From NCBI GenBank assembly GCA_946482655.1, contig CAMLSA010000040.1:1-26868 (forward strand): a DNA stretch of 26,868 bases. The letters run 5' to 3'. Position 1 is the stretch's first letter; the number at the start of each line of letters is the position of its first letter. Of the stretch, positions 8,620 through 16,575 are shown piece by piece. The translations under genes were made by a program, and so were the position numbers. Source of the stretch: an uncultured Sphingomonas sp. GTDB lineage: Bacteria > Pseudomonadota > Alphaproteobacteria > Sphingomonadales > Sphingomonadaceae. The notes beneath the pieces were generated by a model. The model saw only the letters and a list, made by a program, of their open reading frames with translations. It made no database searches and was not told the origin of the DNA.

Positions 8620-9627
8620 ATGACCGCGATTTCCTCCCCCCGACGCATTCTTCTGATCGCCGGCCTCGCGCTGGCGGCGATCCTGCTCGCGATCGTGTCG
8701 CTGTTCACCGGCCCCGCCCATTTCGGTTCCCGCGAGATCGGCGCGATCCTGGCCGGCGAAGGCGATCCGGTGCTGCGCGCGGTGCTGATCGAGCTTCGCC
8801 TGCCGCGGGCACTGCTCGGGCTACTGGTCGGCGCCATGCTCGGGCTCGGCGGCGCTGTCCTGCAAGGCTATCTGCGCAATCCCCTCGCCGAACCATCGGT
8901 GCTCGGCGTCTCGAACGCCGCCGCGCTCGGCGCGGTGATCGCGCTCTATTTCGGGCTGTCGCAGGCGCATATCCTTGCCCTGCCGTTGCTGGCCGTCGGC
9001 GGCGCGCTCATGGGCCTCGCACCGCTGATGATGCTCGCCGGACGCGCCGAAAGCCCGCTGTCGCTGATCCTGGCCGGTATCGCGGTCGGCACGCTCGCGG
9101 GTGCCGGGATCAGTCTCGCGCTCAACCTGGCGCCCAATCCCTTCGCGGCGATGGAAATCATGAGCTGGCTTATGGGGTCTCTGGAGGACCGCTCATTCGC
9201 GCATATGTGGATCGCCCTGCCTTGCATCCTGATCGGCGGCACGCTGCTCATCTGGAACGGCGGCGCACTCGACGCGCTGACCCTGGGCGAGGAAGCCGCA
9301 CAGACATTGGGGGTAAATCTGCGCGCTTTGCGATGGCGGTTGCTGTGCGGAGTCGCGATCGGCGTCGGCGGCGCGGTCGCGGTAGCGGGAGCGATTGGTT
9401 TCGTCGGGCTGATCGTCCCACACCTCCTGCGCCCGCTCACCGATCGCTCACCGTCGGCCCTGCTCATTCCTTCCGCCTTGGGCGGCGCCGCATTGCTCAG
9501 CGCGGCGGACATTGCTGTCCGGCTGATTCCGTCGACCGACAGCGAGCTGCGGTTGGGCGTTCTCACCGCCATGCTGGGCGTGCCGGTCTTCCTCTTTCAT
9601 CTCTCCCGTGAGCGGCGGCTATGGTGA
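8620..9627 (+). CDS. FecCD/BtuC-type ABC transporter permease
   Basis: The protein has 335 residues from the ATG at 8620, the usual family size. It is strongly hydrophobic with about nine or ten membrane helices. It carries the family landmarks LRLPRALLGLLVGAMLGLGG, GNPLAEPSVLG-like sequence (RNPLAEPSVLGVSNAAALG) and the late loop GFVGLIVPHLLRPLTD, which contacts the ATPase. The start was chosen because the region before MTAISSPRRILLIAG reads as non-hydrophobic sequence antisense to the binding protein. It dimerises in the inner membrane to move the ligand delivered by the divergent binding protein. Its stop overlaps the ATPase start (ATGGTGA, 7 bases), so translation is probably coupled. Confidence 0.93.
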   Translation: MTAISSPRRILLIAGLALAAILLAIVSLFTGPAHFGSREIGAILAGEGDPVLRAVLIELRLPRALLGLLVGAMLGLGGAVLQGYLRNPLAEPSVLGVSNAAALGAVIALYFGLSQAHILALPLLAVGGALMGLAPLMMLAGRAESPLSLILAGIAVGTLAGAGISLALNLAPNPFAAMEIMSWLMGSLEDRSFAHMWIALPCILIGGTLLIWNGGALDALTLGEEAAQTLGVNLRALRWRLLCGVAIGVGGAVAVAGAIGFVGLIVPHLLRPLTDRSPSALLIPSALGGAALLSAADIAVRLIPSTDSELRLGVLTAMLGVPVFLFHLSRERRLW

Positions 9628-10394
9628 CACTGACGATTACGGGCCTGTGTGTCGCACTCGGCGATCGAACTGTCCTCAACGGCATCGAGGCCGAGATCCC
9701 GTCGGGCGGGCTGGTGGGCGTGATCGGCCCCAATGGAGCGGGAAAGTCCACCCTCGCGCGCGCGATCACCGCCTTGCTTCCCGCCCGATCGGGGCGGATC
9801 GCGATAGCGGGCGCGGATGTCGCCAAGCTATCCCGCGCCGATCTGGCGCGCCGGATCGCCTATCTCCCTCAAGGCCAGACCATATACTGGCCGCTCGCGG
9901 TCGAGCGCCTCGTCGCGCTGGGCCGGCTTCCGCACCTCGGCCCCTTCTCGACCGTATCGGACGGGGACCGCGCGGCGATCGAACGGGCGATGGAACGCGC
10001 CGACGTCGCCCATTTGCGCGAGCGGGGCGTCACCGAATTGTCGGGCGGCGAACGGGCGCGGGTTCTCATCGCCCGCGCGCTCGCGATCGAGGCCCCGATG
10101 CTGATCGTCGACGAACCGCTCGCCGCGCTGGATCCGGGTCATCAGCTGCAATTGATGGAATTGCTGCGCGTCGAAGCCGCGGGTGGCAAGCTGGTGATCG
10201 CGGTGTTGCATGATCTGGCGATGGCGGCGCGCTTCTGCGAGCGGCTCATCCTGATCCACGACGGTCGGCTGATCGCCGACGGCGCGCCCGCGGACGTACT
10301 GACTCCGGAAAATTTGAGGGACTGTTACAATATCCGCGCCTGGACCGGCGAGATCGAAGGTCAGCCGGTCGTCCTGCCGCTTTCCAGATCCTGA
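9621..10394 (+). CDS. ABC transporter ATP-binding protein (BtuD/FecE type)
   Basis: This 257-residue single ABC domain has Walker A at about 36-43 (GPNGAGKS), a Q-loop region (AYLPQGQTIYWPL), the signature LSGGERARVLIARAL near 139, Walker B (MLIVDEPLAALDPG) and the switch histidine (VLHDLAMAARF). It powers uptake with the permease upstream, with which it overlaps by 7 bases. The usual longer C-terminal tail of the vitamin B12 or siderophore ATPases is present (DGAPADVLTPENL). The 3' end overlaps the convergent glycosyltransferase gene by 34 bases. Confidence 0.94.
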   Translation: MVTLTITGLCVALGDRTVLNGIEAEIPSGGLVGVIGPNGAGKSTLARAITALLPARSGRIAIAGADVAKLSRADLARRIAYLPQGQTIYWPLAVERLVALGRLPHLGPFSTVSDGDRAAIERAMERADVAHLRERGVTELSGGERARVLIARALAIEAPMLIVDEPLAALDPGHQLQLMELLRVEAAGGKLVIAVLHDLAMAARFCERLILIHDGRLIADGAPADVLTPENLRDCYNIRAWTGEIEGQPVVLPLSRS

Positions 10395-11350
10395 CCGCCC
10401 GGCGCGGCAAGACTCAGATAGGCCAAGCGCCGCACCTCGCGCCGCCCGCGCACAACGGTGGCGAGGATCAGCCCGCAGAACCAGTTGAGGAAGGCGAGGA
10501 TGATCAACCCGGTGGCGAGCAAGGCGGTCGGCAGGCGCGGCACCAGCCCGGTCTCGAGGTAGGTCATGCCGAGCGGGATCGCGAGGATGACCGCGAGCAG
10601 CCCCAGCAGGCCGCCGATCGTGCCGAAGAACAGCGTGGGCTTCTCGATCCGGAACAAGGTCACGATCGTCCAGAGTATCCGCCAGCCATCACGGTAGGTC
10701 GACAGCTTCGAGGCCGATCCTTCCACCCGGGCACCATATTGAGTGACGATCTCGCCCACCGGCATCTGTAGCTCAAGCGCGTGGATGCTGATCTCGGTTT
10801 CGATCTCGAAGCCCGCCGACAGCACCGGAAAACTCTTTACAAATCGTCGGGAGAAAACCCTGTAACCTGATAATATATCTGAGAATGTTCTACCAAAAAG
10901 TTGCGCCAAAATACCGGTGAGCATGGCGTTCCCGAAGCGGTGCCCGCGTCTGTAGGCGGCCTCGACCTCGGACTGGCGGGCGCCCACCACCATGTCGAGC
11001 CGATCGTCGATCATCATCCGGATCATGTCCGGCACGGCGGCGGCATCATAGGTCGCGTCGCCGTCGGCCATTACATAGATATCGGCCTCGACATCCGAGA
11101 ACATCCGCCGGACCACATTGCCCTTGCCCTGCATCCGTTCGGTGCGCACGATAGCGCCGGCCGCGCGTGCCATCTCGACGGTGCGGTCCTTGCTGTTGTT
11201 GTCGAACACGTAGATCCGCGCATCGGGCAACGCCGCCCGGAATCCCGCGATCGTCGCACCGATCGCCGCCTCCTCATTATAGCAGGGCAGGATGACGGCG
11301 ATATCGGCTTGCATGGCGGCGGTGATAGCTTCGGGCATGGAGCTTGTCAT
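10361..11350 (-). CDS. GT2-family glycosyltransferase with two C-terminal membrane helices
   Basis: The protein has 329 residues. A GT-A domain starts at about 16 (DIAVILPCYNEEAAIG) with the metal-binding DGD at 96-98 (MADGDATYD). Further typical segments are RRGHRFGNAMLTGI and SGYRVFSRRFVKSFP. Two or three hydrophobic helices follow between about 230 and 310. This resembles the dolichol/polyprenyl-phosphate hexose synthase group, which loads a sugar onto a lipid carrier at the inner membrane. The exact sugar is unknown. The ATGA overlap with the upstream membrane-protein gene supports the start and indicates a two-gene operon. A short stretch at 10829-10914 has very AT-rich codons. Confidence 0.9.
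   Translation of the reverse strand: MTSSMPEAITAAMQADIAVILPCYNEEAAIGATIAGFRAALPDARIYVFDNNSKDRTVEMARAAGAIVRTERMQGKGNVVRRMFSDVEADIYVMADGDATYDAAAVPDMIRMMIDDRLDMVVGARQSEVEAAYRRGHRFGNAMLTGILAQLFGRTFSDILSGYRVFSRRFVKSFPVLSAGFEIETEISIHALELQMPVGEIVTQYGARVEGSASKLSTYRDGWRILWTIVTLFRIEKPTLFFGTIGGLLGLLAVILAIPLGMTYLETGLVPRLPTALLATGLIILAFLNWFCGLILATVVRGRREVRRLAYLSLAAPGGQDLESGRTTG
10829..10914. other. Low-GC island inside the glycosyltransferase gene
   Basis: Eighty bases counted by hand here (10831-10910) contain about 30 G or C (38%), against roughly 65-70% on both sides. The reading frame is intact and encodes a conserved stretch (LFGRTFSDILSGYRVFSRR), but with codons rare elsewhere in the window: AGA, ACA, TCA, ATA, TTA and GTA. 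Confidence 0.75.
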
Positions 11351-12873
11351 CCGTCCGCATCCGCCGGCGTGCGGCGGCGATGCCAGATCAGACCGGCGAT
11401 CGTGGCGAGGAACGGCAATAGCCAGATGACACGTGCCTGATAGCGCGGCTGGGGATCGGATATTCCGCCGCCCAGCAGGGCGTTGACGGCGAAGGCAAAC
11501 AGCAGGATCGCGGACCAGAGCATGATGTCCTCCACCTCCTCCCCCCCTTCACGCGCATCGGTAGAGGTCCAGGCGAGCAGCACCAGCAGCGCAATCGCGA
11601 CCGTGGCATAATGGACCGCCGCCAAAGCCCGTTGCGGCCATAGATCCCGCCCGCCGAGACTGCCGAGCAGGGCCTCACGCTCACGGACGGGCAGGGACGA
11701 CCAGCAACGCGGTTTACCGGCGCAGCGATAGTCGAGCAGATCGATGTCGAAGCGCAGCATCTGCCTCCAGCCATTATGGAGGATCCGCACGCTCTGCTCG
11801 ATCGGATAGGCCCGCAGCACCGCCAGGGCGAAAGCCCTGTCCTCGATTGAGAGCGCGCGGCGGCGCACCGTGTCGGCGAGCATATAGGCGCCCTCCCCAG
11901 GCTCGACAGACCACAGGAACGGACCGACCCTCACCTTGGTCCGGTCGCGGTAGGCACAGGCGGAAAAACCCGCCTCGGGGCAATATTCCTTCACATAATC
12001 GAGTCCGGGACCGTCGGCGAGAAAGCGAGCCGTCAGCAACGGCACCAGCAACGGCCTGCTCCCGAAGGTGCGCTCGATGACGGCGCTGGTGATCATCACG
12101 GATGCCATGCCCGCGAGCACGATCAACGCGCTCGCCCCGATGATGGGAACGAAGTAGGGGCGGCGCCAGCGACGCAGGACAGCCCAGACCAGCAGGAGCA
12201 GCGCCATCGCCGCCACGATCAAGATATGGGTAAGATGCGCGAGGACCGAGACGAGCATCAGCGCGCGGAGCGCCCAGCGTTCGCCGCGCCGCAATCGCCC
12301 GCGATCGATCGCCAGCAGCAGGAATGCCGAAATCGCGAAGCCCGCCAGCAGATCAGGCATCAGCAGCGAGACGAAAAAGGGCAGCGACGTCAACAGGGAC
12401 AAGGCGCCGACCACGCCGGCCACGATGATCGGCCTCGCCAGGCCGAACAGGCGCAGGCTGAGCCGGATCAGCATATAGGCGATTCCCGCCTGCGCCAGCA
12501 CGAACAGCCAGAAGCGACTCAGCACGAAACTCAGCCACAGCAGCGCGCCGAAATAGGGGGATCGGCCCGCCATGATACTGGCGGTGCGCAGGTCGTTGAC
12601 GGCCGGGCTGACATGATCGCGCGGATCGGCGGCCGGGGTGCCCTTGTCGAGCGATCGGCGATAACGATCGGTCCATTCGGTGCTGATCCGCTGCCCCGAG
12701 AAGATATAGACAGCGCTGTCGGCGGCGCGCGTATAGGCGGTGGTATCGGGAAAGTAGAAGGGCTGGCCATTGAGAAAGGCCGGCCACGCCAGCGCGAGCA
12801 CGCAGGCCAGATGGAACAGCACCCGCTGAAGCACGCCCCCCGACCCCTTGCACCACCCTACCCGCTCACTCAT
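11347..12873 (-). CDS. Polytopic inner-membrane protein of unknown function
   Basis: The protein has 508 residues with about ten predicted membrane helices. An N-terminal helix (VLFHLACVLALAWPAFL) is followed by an extracytoplasmic loop of about 80 residues with an acidic motif early on (FYFPDTTAYTRAAD). Multiple helices follow, then a second soluble segment (about 285-400) with four cysteines, and further helices to the end. The overall plan, an acidic first loop plus many helices, recalls GT-C type lipid-linked sugar transferases, but I cannot assign it to a family. It is followed by the GT2 gene with an ATGA overlap, so it may use the lipid-linked sugar made by that enzyme. The start lies only 50 bases from the divergent LysR gene. 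Confidence 0.8.
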   Translation of the reverse strand: MSERVGWCKGSGGVLQRVLFHLACVLALAWPAFLNGQPFYFPDTTAYTRAADSAVYIFSGQRISTEWTDRYRRSLDKGTPAADPRDHVSPAVNDLRTASIMAGRSPYFGALLWLSFVLSRFWLFVLAQAGIAYMLIRLSLRLFGLARPIIVAGVVGALSLLTSLPFFVSLLMPDLLAGFAISAFLLLAIDRGRLRRGERWALRALMLVSVLAHLTHILIVAAMALLLLVWAVLRRWRRPYFVPIIGASALIVLAGMASVMITSAVIERTFGSRPLLVPLLTARFLADGPGLDYVKEYCPEAGFSACAYRDRTKVRVGPFLWSVEPGEGAYMLADTVRRRALSIEDRAFALAVLRAYPIEQSVRILHNGWRQMLRFDIDLLDYRCAGKPRCWSSLPVREREALLGSLGGRDLWPQRALAAVHYATVAIALLVLLAWTSTDAREGGEEVEDIMLWSAILLFAFAVNALLGGGISDPQPRYQARVIWLLPFLATIAGLIWHRRRTPADADG

Positions 12874-12881
12874 CCGGGATT

Positions 12882-12920
12882 AGCGGTGGCTTTGCAACCG
12901 GCGAACGGGTTAGCAACCGT
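12882..12920. promoter_or_regulatory. Candidate LysR operator in the divergent promoter
   Basis: GCAACCG occurs twice, at 12894-12900 and 12913-12919, 19 bases apart. Each copy is the right arm of a small inverted repeat: CGGT-N9-ACCG at the first site and ACGGGTT-AGC-AACCGT at the second. The whole sits in the 50-base gap between the LysR gene and the divergent membrane-protein gene. LysR regulators usually bind dyads in the divergent promoter they share with a target. Confidence 0.45.
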
Positions 12921-12923
12921 CTC

Positions 12924-13814
12924 ATGCAGGAAGACTATGCGCTGTTCGTCGCGATCGTCGAGGCCGGCAGCCTGTCGGCCGCCGGACGACGGCTGCGCAT
13001 CTCGCCGGCGATGGTCTCGAAACGGCTCGCCCGCCTCGAAGCGCGGCTCGGCTCGACCTTGGTTCACCGGACCACCCGCCGCCTCGTCCTGAGCGATGTC
13101 GGCCAGGGCTTCTACGAGGATGTTCGCAGCATCCTCGAGGCGACCCGCGCGGCCGAGGCGCGCGTCGCGGGACGGATCGGGCAGCCCGGCGGCGCCTTGC
13201 GAGTATCGGCGCCGACCTCGTTCGGGCGATTGCACGTCGTGCCCTATCTCAAGGACTTCCTCGATCGCTTTCCCAGGATCGAGCTTTCGCTCGATCTCGA
13301 CGACGGCTTCGTCGATCTGCTCGATGAGCGCATCGACATCGCGATCCGGATCTCGGCCGAACCCTCGGGTTCGCTCGTCGCGCATCATCTCGCCGAAAAC
13401 CAGCGGATTCTCTGCGCGTCGCCTTCCTATCTGGCCGAGCATGGCGCGCCCGCAAGCCTCTCGGAGCTTGGTCAGCACCGGCTTGTGGCGGCGGTTCATC
13501 AGCTGCCTTGGCGACTCGAGGCGCCCGACGGGCCAGTCAGCCTCGACGGTGTCAGCGCGGTCCGCACCAATTCGAGCGAAGTCGCTCGCGACCTGACCAT
13601 AGCCGGGCTCGGCATCGCGCTGCGGTCGACCTGGGACATCGGCGTGGCGCTGCGCGACGGCAAGCTGGTCCGCGTTCTTCCCGAAATCAGCGGGGCGACC
13701 AATGTCGCCATCTATGCGGTGCAGCCGCGCGGCGCCGAGAATGCGCCCAACGCCCGCGCGTTCGTCAATCATTTCCGGGCGCTCTTCTCGCCGGTCCCAC
13801 CCTGGGATAGGTGA
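12924..13814 (+). CDS. LysR-family transcriptional regulator
   Basis: This 296-residue protein has an N-terminal winged helix-turn-helix at about 1-60 (FVAIVEAGSLSAAGRRLRIS, PAMVSKRLARLEARLG). A linker helix follows, then the periplasmic-binding-like effector domain from about 90 (GALRVSAPTSFGRLHVVPYL). It belongs to the large subgroup that includes single-residue sensors of aromatic and metabolite signals. The ligand is unknown. The divergent membrane-protein/glycosyltransferase operon is the obvious candidate target besides its own promoter. mazG starts 4 bases after its stop and is probably co-transcribed. Confidence 0.94.
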   Translation: MQEDYALFVAIVEAGSLSAAGRRLRISPAMVSKRLARLEARLGSTLVHRTTRRLVLSDVGQGFYEDVRSILEATRAAEARVAGRIGQPGGALRVSAPTSFGRLHVVPYLKDFLDRFPRIELSLDLDDGFVDLLDERIDIAIRISAEPSGSLVAHHLAENQRILCASPSYLAEHGAPASLSELGQHRLVAAVHQLPWRLEAPDGPVSLDGVSAVRTNSSEVARDLTIAGLGIALRSTWDIGVALRDGKLVRVLPEISGATNVAIYAVQPRGAENAPNARAFVNHFRALFSPVPPWDR

Positions 13815-13818
13815 ACCC

Positions 13819-14553
13819 ATGATCGAACGACTACGCGACATCATGGCGCGGCTGCGCCATCCCGAAACCGGCTGCCCCTGGGATATACGGCAGGATTTCC
13901 GGACGATCGCGCCCTATACCATCGAGGAGGCCTATGAGGTCGCCGATGCGATCGAGCGAGGCGACATGGCGGCGCTACGCGACGAACTCGGCGATCTCCA
14001 GCTTCAGGTCGTCTATCATGCGCGCATGGCCGAGGAACTGGGCGCCTTCGACCTCGGCGACGTACTCGACGCAATCAGCGCGAAGATGATCCGCCGTCAT
14101 CCGCACGTGTTCGGCGAAGGGACGAGTCCGGGCTGGGAGGAGATCAAGGCGGCCGAGCGCGCGGCGAAATCCGACGACTACAGCGCGCTCGCAGGCGTGG
14201 CCTCGGCGCTGCCGGCATTGCTCCGCGCAGAGAAACTCCAGAAGCGCGCGGCGCGGACCGGCTTCGACTGGCCCGATCCCTCCGGCGCGCTCGCCAAGAT
14301 CGAGGAAGAGATCGCAGAGATCGCCGCAGCGGACTCGGCCGGACATCAGGCCGAGGAAATGGGGGATCTGCTGTTCGCGGTGGTCAACTGGGCCCGCAAG
14401 CTGGGAATCGATCCGGAGGCGGCGCTACGCAGCGCCAACGCCAAGTTCGAGAAGCGCTTCCGGACGATGGAGGCGATGGCGGGGAAAGCCTTCGAGGGAA
14501 TGACGCTCGACGAGAAGGAGGAGCTGTGGGTGAAGGCGAAGCGCCAATCCTGA
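13819..14553 (+). CDS. mazG: Nucleoside triphosphate pyrophosphohydrolase MazG
   Basis: The 244-residue frame starting at 13819 (MIERLRDIMARLRHPETGCPWD) matches the conserved family start; the longer frame upstream only reads through the LysR gene. Two MazG repeats are visible. The first has the metal-binding pattern EEAYEVADAI...RDELGDLQLQVVYHARM, the second KIEEEIAEI...QAEEMGDLLFAVVNWARK. MazG hydrolyses NTPs and dNTPs to monophosphates, removing aberrant nucleotides. In alphaproteobacteria it commonly sits beside hflX-hfq, as here, where it converges on hflX with a 67-base gap. Confidence 0.95.
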   Translation: MIERLRDIMARLRHPETGCPWDIRQDFRTIAPYTIEEAYEVADAIERGDMAALRDELGDLQLQVVYHARMAEELGAFDLGDVLDAISAKMIRRHPHVFGEGTSPGWEEIKAAERAAKSDDYSALAGVASALPALLRAEKLQKRAARTGFDWPDPSGALAKIEEEIAEIAAADSAGHQAEEMGDLLFAVVNWARKLGIDPEAALRSANAKFEKRFRTMEAMAGKAFEGMTLDEKEELWVKAKRQS

Positions 14554-14620
14554 CCCGCGGACCATCTCCGGACATTTTTCAAGCTTTGTCCCCGGTACAA
14601 CATCTCTGCGGGGCGACGAT

Positions 14621-15937
14621 TTACCGCGCCTCGAAGCGCGCCAGATCCTTGTCGGACAGCCGGACCTCGACGATCATCCGATCGCCCTCGACCTCCTGGC
14701 CGATCATCTCGCCATTGGCATGGAGCCATGCGAGTGCCGCGCCGTCGCCCACCGGTACGGACAAGGTCCGCACCCGGTTGCCGGTTGAAAGCCGTTCGGA
14801 GACGACTTGGCGCAACTCATCGACACCTTCGCCCGACAGGGCCGAGAGGGTCACCACATCCTCACGCCGCACCGCCTCGGCCTCGACGGCCGCACGGGTC
14901 TCCTCGTCGAGCAGATCGGTCTTGTTCCAAATCTCGATGATCGGCGCCCGCTCTCCGGCTTCGCCTTCCGGCGCGCGGGGACCAACGCCGATCTCGCCGA
15001 GGACGCCAAGCACATCCTGAGCCTGCGCCTCGCTGTCGGGATGGGCGATATCGCGAACATGAAGAATGATGTCCGCCGCCGTCACCTCCTCGAGCGTCGC
15101 GCGGAAGGCGGCGACGAGCTGGGTCGGCAGATCCGAGACGAACCCGACAGTGTCCGACAGAATGGCCTTGTCGATGCCCGGCAGGCCGATCTGCCGCATC
15201 GTCGGGTCAAGCGTCGCGAAGAGCAGGTCTTCAGCCATCACCTTGGCGCCGGTCATCCGGTTGAAGAGGGTCGACTTGCCGGCATTGGTGTAGCCGACCA
15301 GCGCGATCACCGGCCAGGGCGCACGCTGGCGCCGGGCGCGGTGGAGGCCGCGGGTGCGGCGGACCTGCTCGAGTTCACGACGGAGCTTGGCCATGCGGTC
15401 GCGGATCAGGCGGCGGTCGGCCTCGATCTGGGTCTCGCCGGGGCCGCCAAGAAAGCCGAAGCCGCCGCGTTGCCGTTCGAGGTGGGTCCAGCTCCGCACC
15501 AGCCGGCCCGCCTGGTAATCGAGATGGGCGAGCTCCACCTGCAGCCGGCCTTCGGCGGTCGCCGCGCGCTCACCGAAAATTTCGAGAATCAGCCCGGTGC
15601 GGTCGATCACCTTGGCCTCGGTCGCCCTTTCCAGGTTGCGCTGCTGGATCGGCGTCAGCGCCGCATCGACGATGATCAGCTCGGCGTCGTCCATGCGCGC
15701 GGCGGTGGCAATCTGGTCGACCTGTCCCGATCCGAACAGCGTGGCGGGCTTGGGATCGCGCAGGCGGAAGGCGAGCTTTTCGACGACGTTGACGCCGATG
15801 GCCGAGGCGAGGCCCACCGCCTCGTCGAGACGCGACTGCGCACTGCGCGGGTTTTCGCCTGGACGTTCGGGCAGAGCCACCAGCGCTCGCGCGCCGCGGC
15901 TCAGCCCGTCGTCATCCTCGCGGTTGAATACGCTCAA
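14621..15937 (-). CDS. hflX: Ribosome-splitting GTPase HflX
   Basis: The protein has 438 residues. The N-terminal HflX domain carries the family signature [14 protein letters not shown] at about 164-177. The G domain follows, with G1 at 215-223 (GYTNAGKST), G3 (DTVGFV) near 263 and G4 (NKTD) near 337. A short C-terminal domain completes it. HflX binds the ribosome E-site region and rescues stalled or heat-damaged 70S ribosomes. The start is a TTG that overlaps the hfq stop as TTGA, with GAGG just upstream, so it is translationally coupled to hfq, as in many proteobacteria. The convergent gap to mazG (14554-14620) has two weak stems but no clear terminator. Confidence 0.95.
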   Translation of the reverse strand: MSVFNREDDDGLSRGARALVALPERPGENPRSAQSRLDEAVGLASAIGVNVVEKLAFRLRDPKPATLFGSGQVDQIATAARMDDAELIIVDAALTPIQQRNLERATEAKVIDRTGLILEIFGERAATAEGRLQVELAHLDYQAGRLVRSWTHLERQRGGFGFLGGPGETQIEADRRLIRDRMAKLRRELEQVRRTRGLHRARRQRAPWPVIALVGYTNAGKSTLFNRMTGAKVMAEDLLFATLDPTMRQIGLPGIDKAILSDTVGFVSDLPTQLVAAFRATLEEVTAADIILHVRDIAHPDSEAQAQDVLGVLGEIGVGPRAPEGEAGERAPIIEIWNKTDLLDEETRAAVEAEAVRREDVVTLSALSGEGVDELRQVVSERLSTGNRVRTLSVPVGDGAALAWLHANGEMIGQEVEGDRMIVEVRLSDKDLARFEAR

Positions 15938-16431
15938 TCGTCCTCGGCGTCTTCTTCGTCGTCGTTGTCGATCTCGGCAAGATTGATCGGATGCGCCGGC
16001 TGAACCGTCGAGATGGCATGCTTGTAGACGAGCTGGCTGAGCCCATCGCGCCGAAGCAGCATGCAGAACAGGTCATAGGCGGCGATCTCTCCCTGGAGCA
16101 TCACGCCATTAACGAGGAACATCGTGACAGGTTCACGCGCCTTGCGGACCGCCGACAGAAAAACTTCCTGCAGCAGGTGCGGCTTCTTCTCTTCGAAGCC
16201 CCTGTCGATCTCCGCCATGTCGATCGGATGTGCCGGCATCACGGTCGAGATCGCATGCTTGTAGATCAGCTGCGACTGGCCGTCCCGGCGAAGCAGCACC
16301 GAGAAATTGTCGAACCAGGTGATGATGCCCTGGAGCTTGACGCCCTTGACCAGGAACATCGTGACGGGTGTTTTGGTCTTGCGGACCGAGTTCAGGAAAA
16401 TATCCTGAAGATTGTTGACCTTATCGGCCAT
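15934..16431 (-). CDS. hfq: Tandem-domain RNA chaperone Hfq (two Sm domains in one chain)
   Basis: This 165-residue protein is about twice the size of a normal Hfq. The first Hfq domain spans about 6-76 and the second 85-155. By hand alignment about 48 of 71 positions are identical. Both carry the Sm2 motif YKHAIST (57-63 and 136-142) and the conserved helix glutamine (9 and 88). They differ at the loop after strand 2 (FDNF against YDLF) and at positions 31, 33 and 36-40. A short linker (RGFEEKKP) joins them, and the C-terminus is an acidic tail ([11 protein letters not shown]). Ordinary Hfq is a homohexamer that pairs small RNAs with mRNAs; here three chains would make one ring. GGAG lies about 8 bases before the ATG. 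The gene follows ntrX and is coupled to hflX. Confidence 0.97.
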   Translation of the reverse strand: MADKVNNLQDIFLNSVRKTKTPVTMFLVKGVKLQGIITWFDNFSVLLRRDGQSQLIYKHAISTVMPAHPIDMAEIDRGFEEKKPHLLQEVFLSAVRKAREPVTMFLVNGVMLQGEIAAYDLFCMLLRRDGLSQLVYKHAISTVQPAHPINLAEIDNDDEEDAEDD

Positions 16432-16575
16432 TTGCCGGTCTCCGGTCTTGGCGGGTCATGGCCCGCTGGTTGCGCCGTGCTTAGCGTCGTGCAGTCCGCG
16501 CCTTATGCGGGACTGTGAACATGATAACCGAGCAGAACGTTTCAGTCTACTTCGCGCTTGCAGCATATTTGTCGG

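Noticed and set aside
14554..14620. Possible terminator between mazG and hflX (GGACA/TGTCC and CCCCG/CGGGG stems)
   Set aside because: Stems are only 5 bp with long loops and lack a T-run in the right place.
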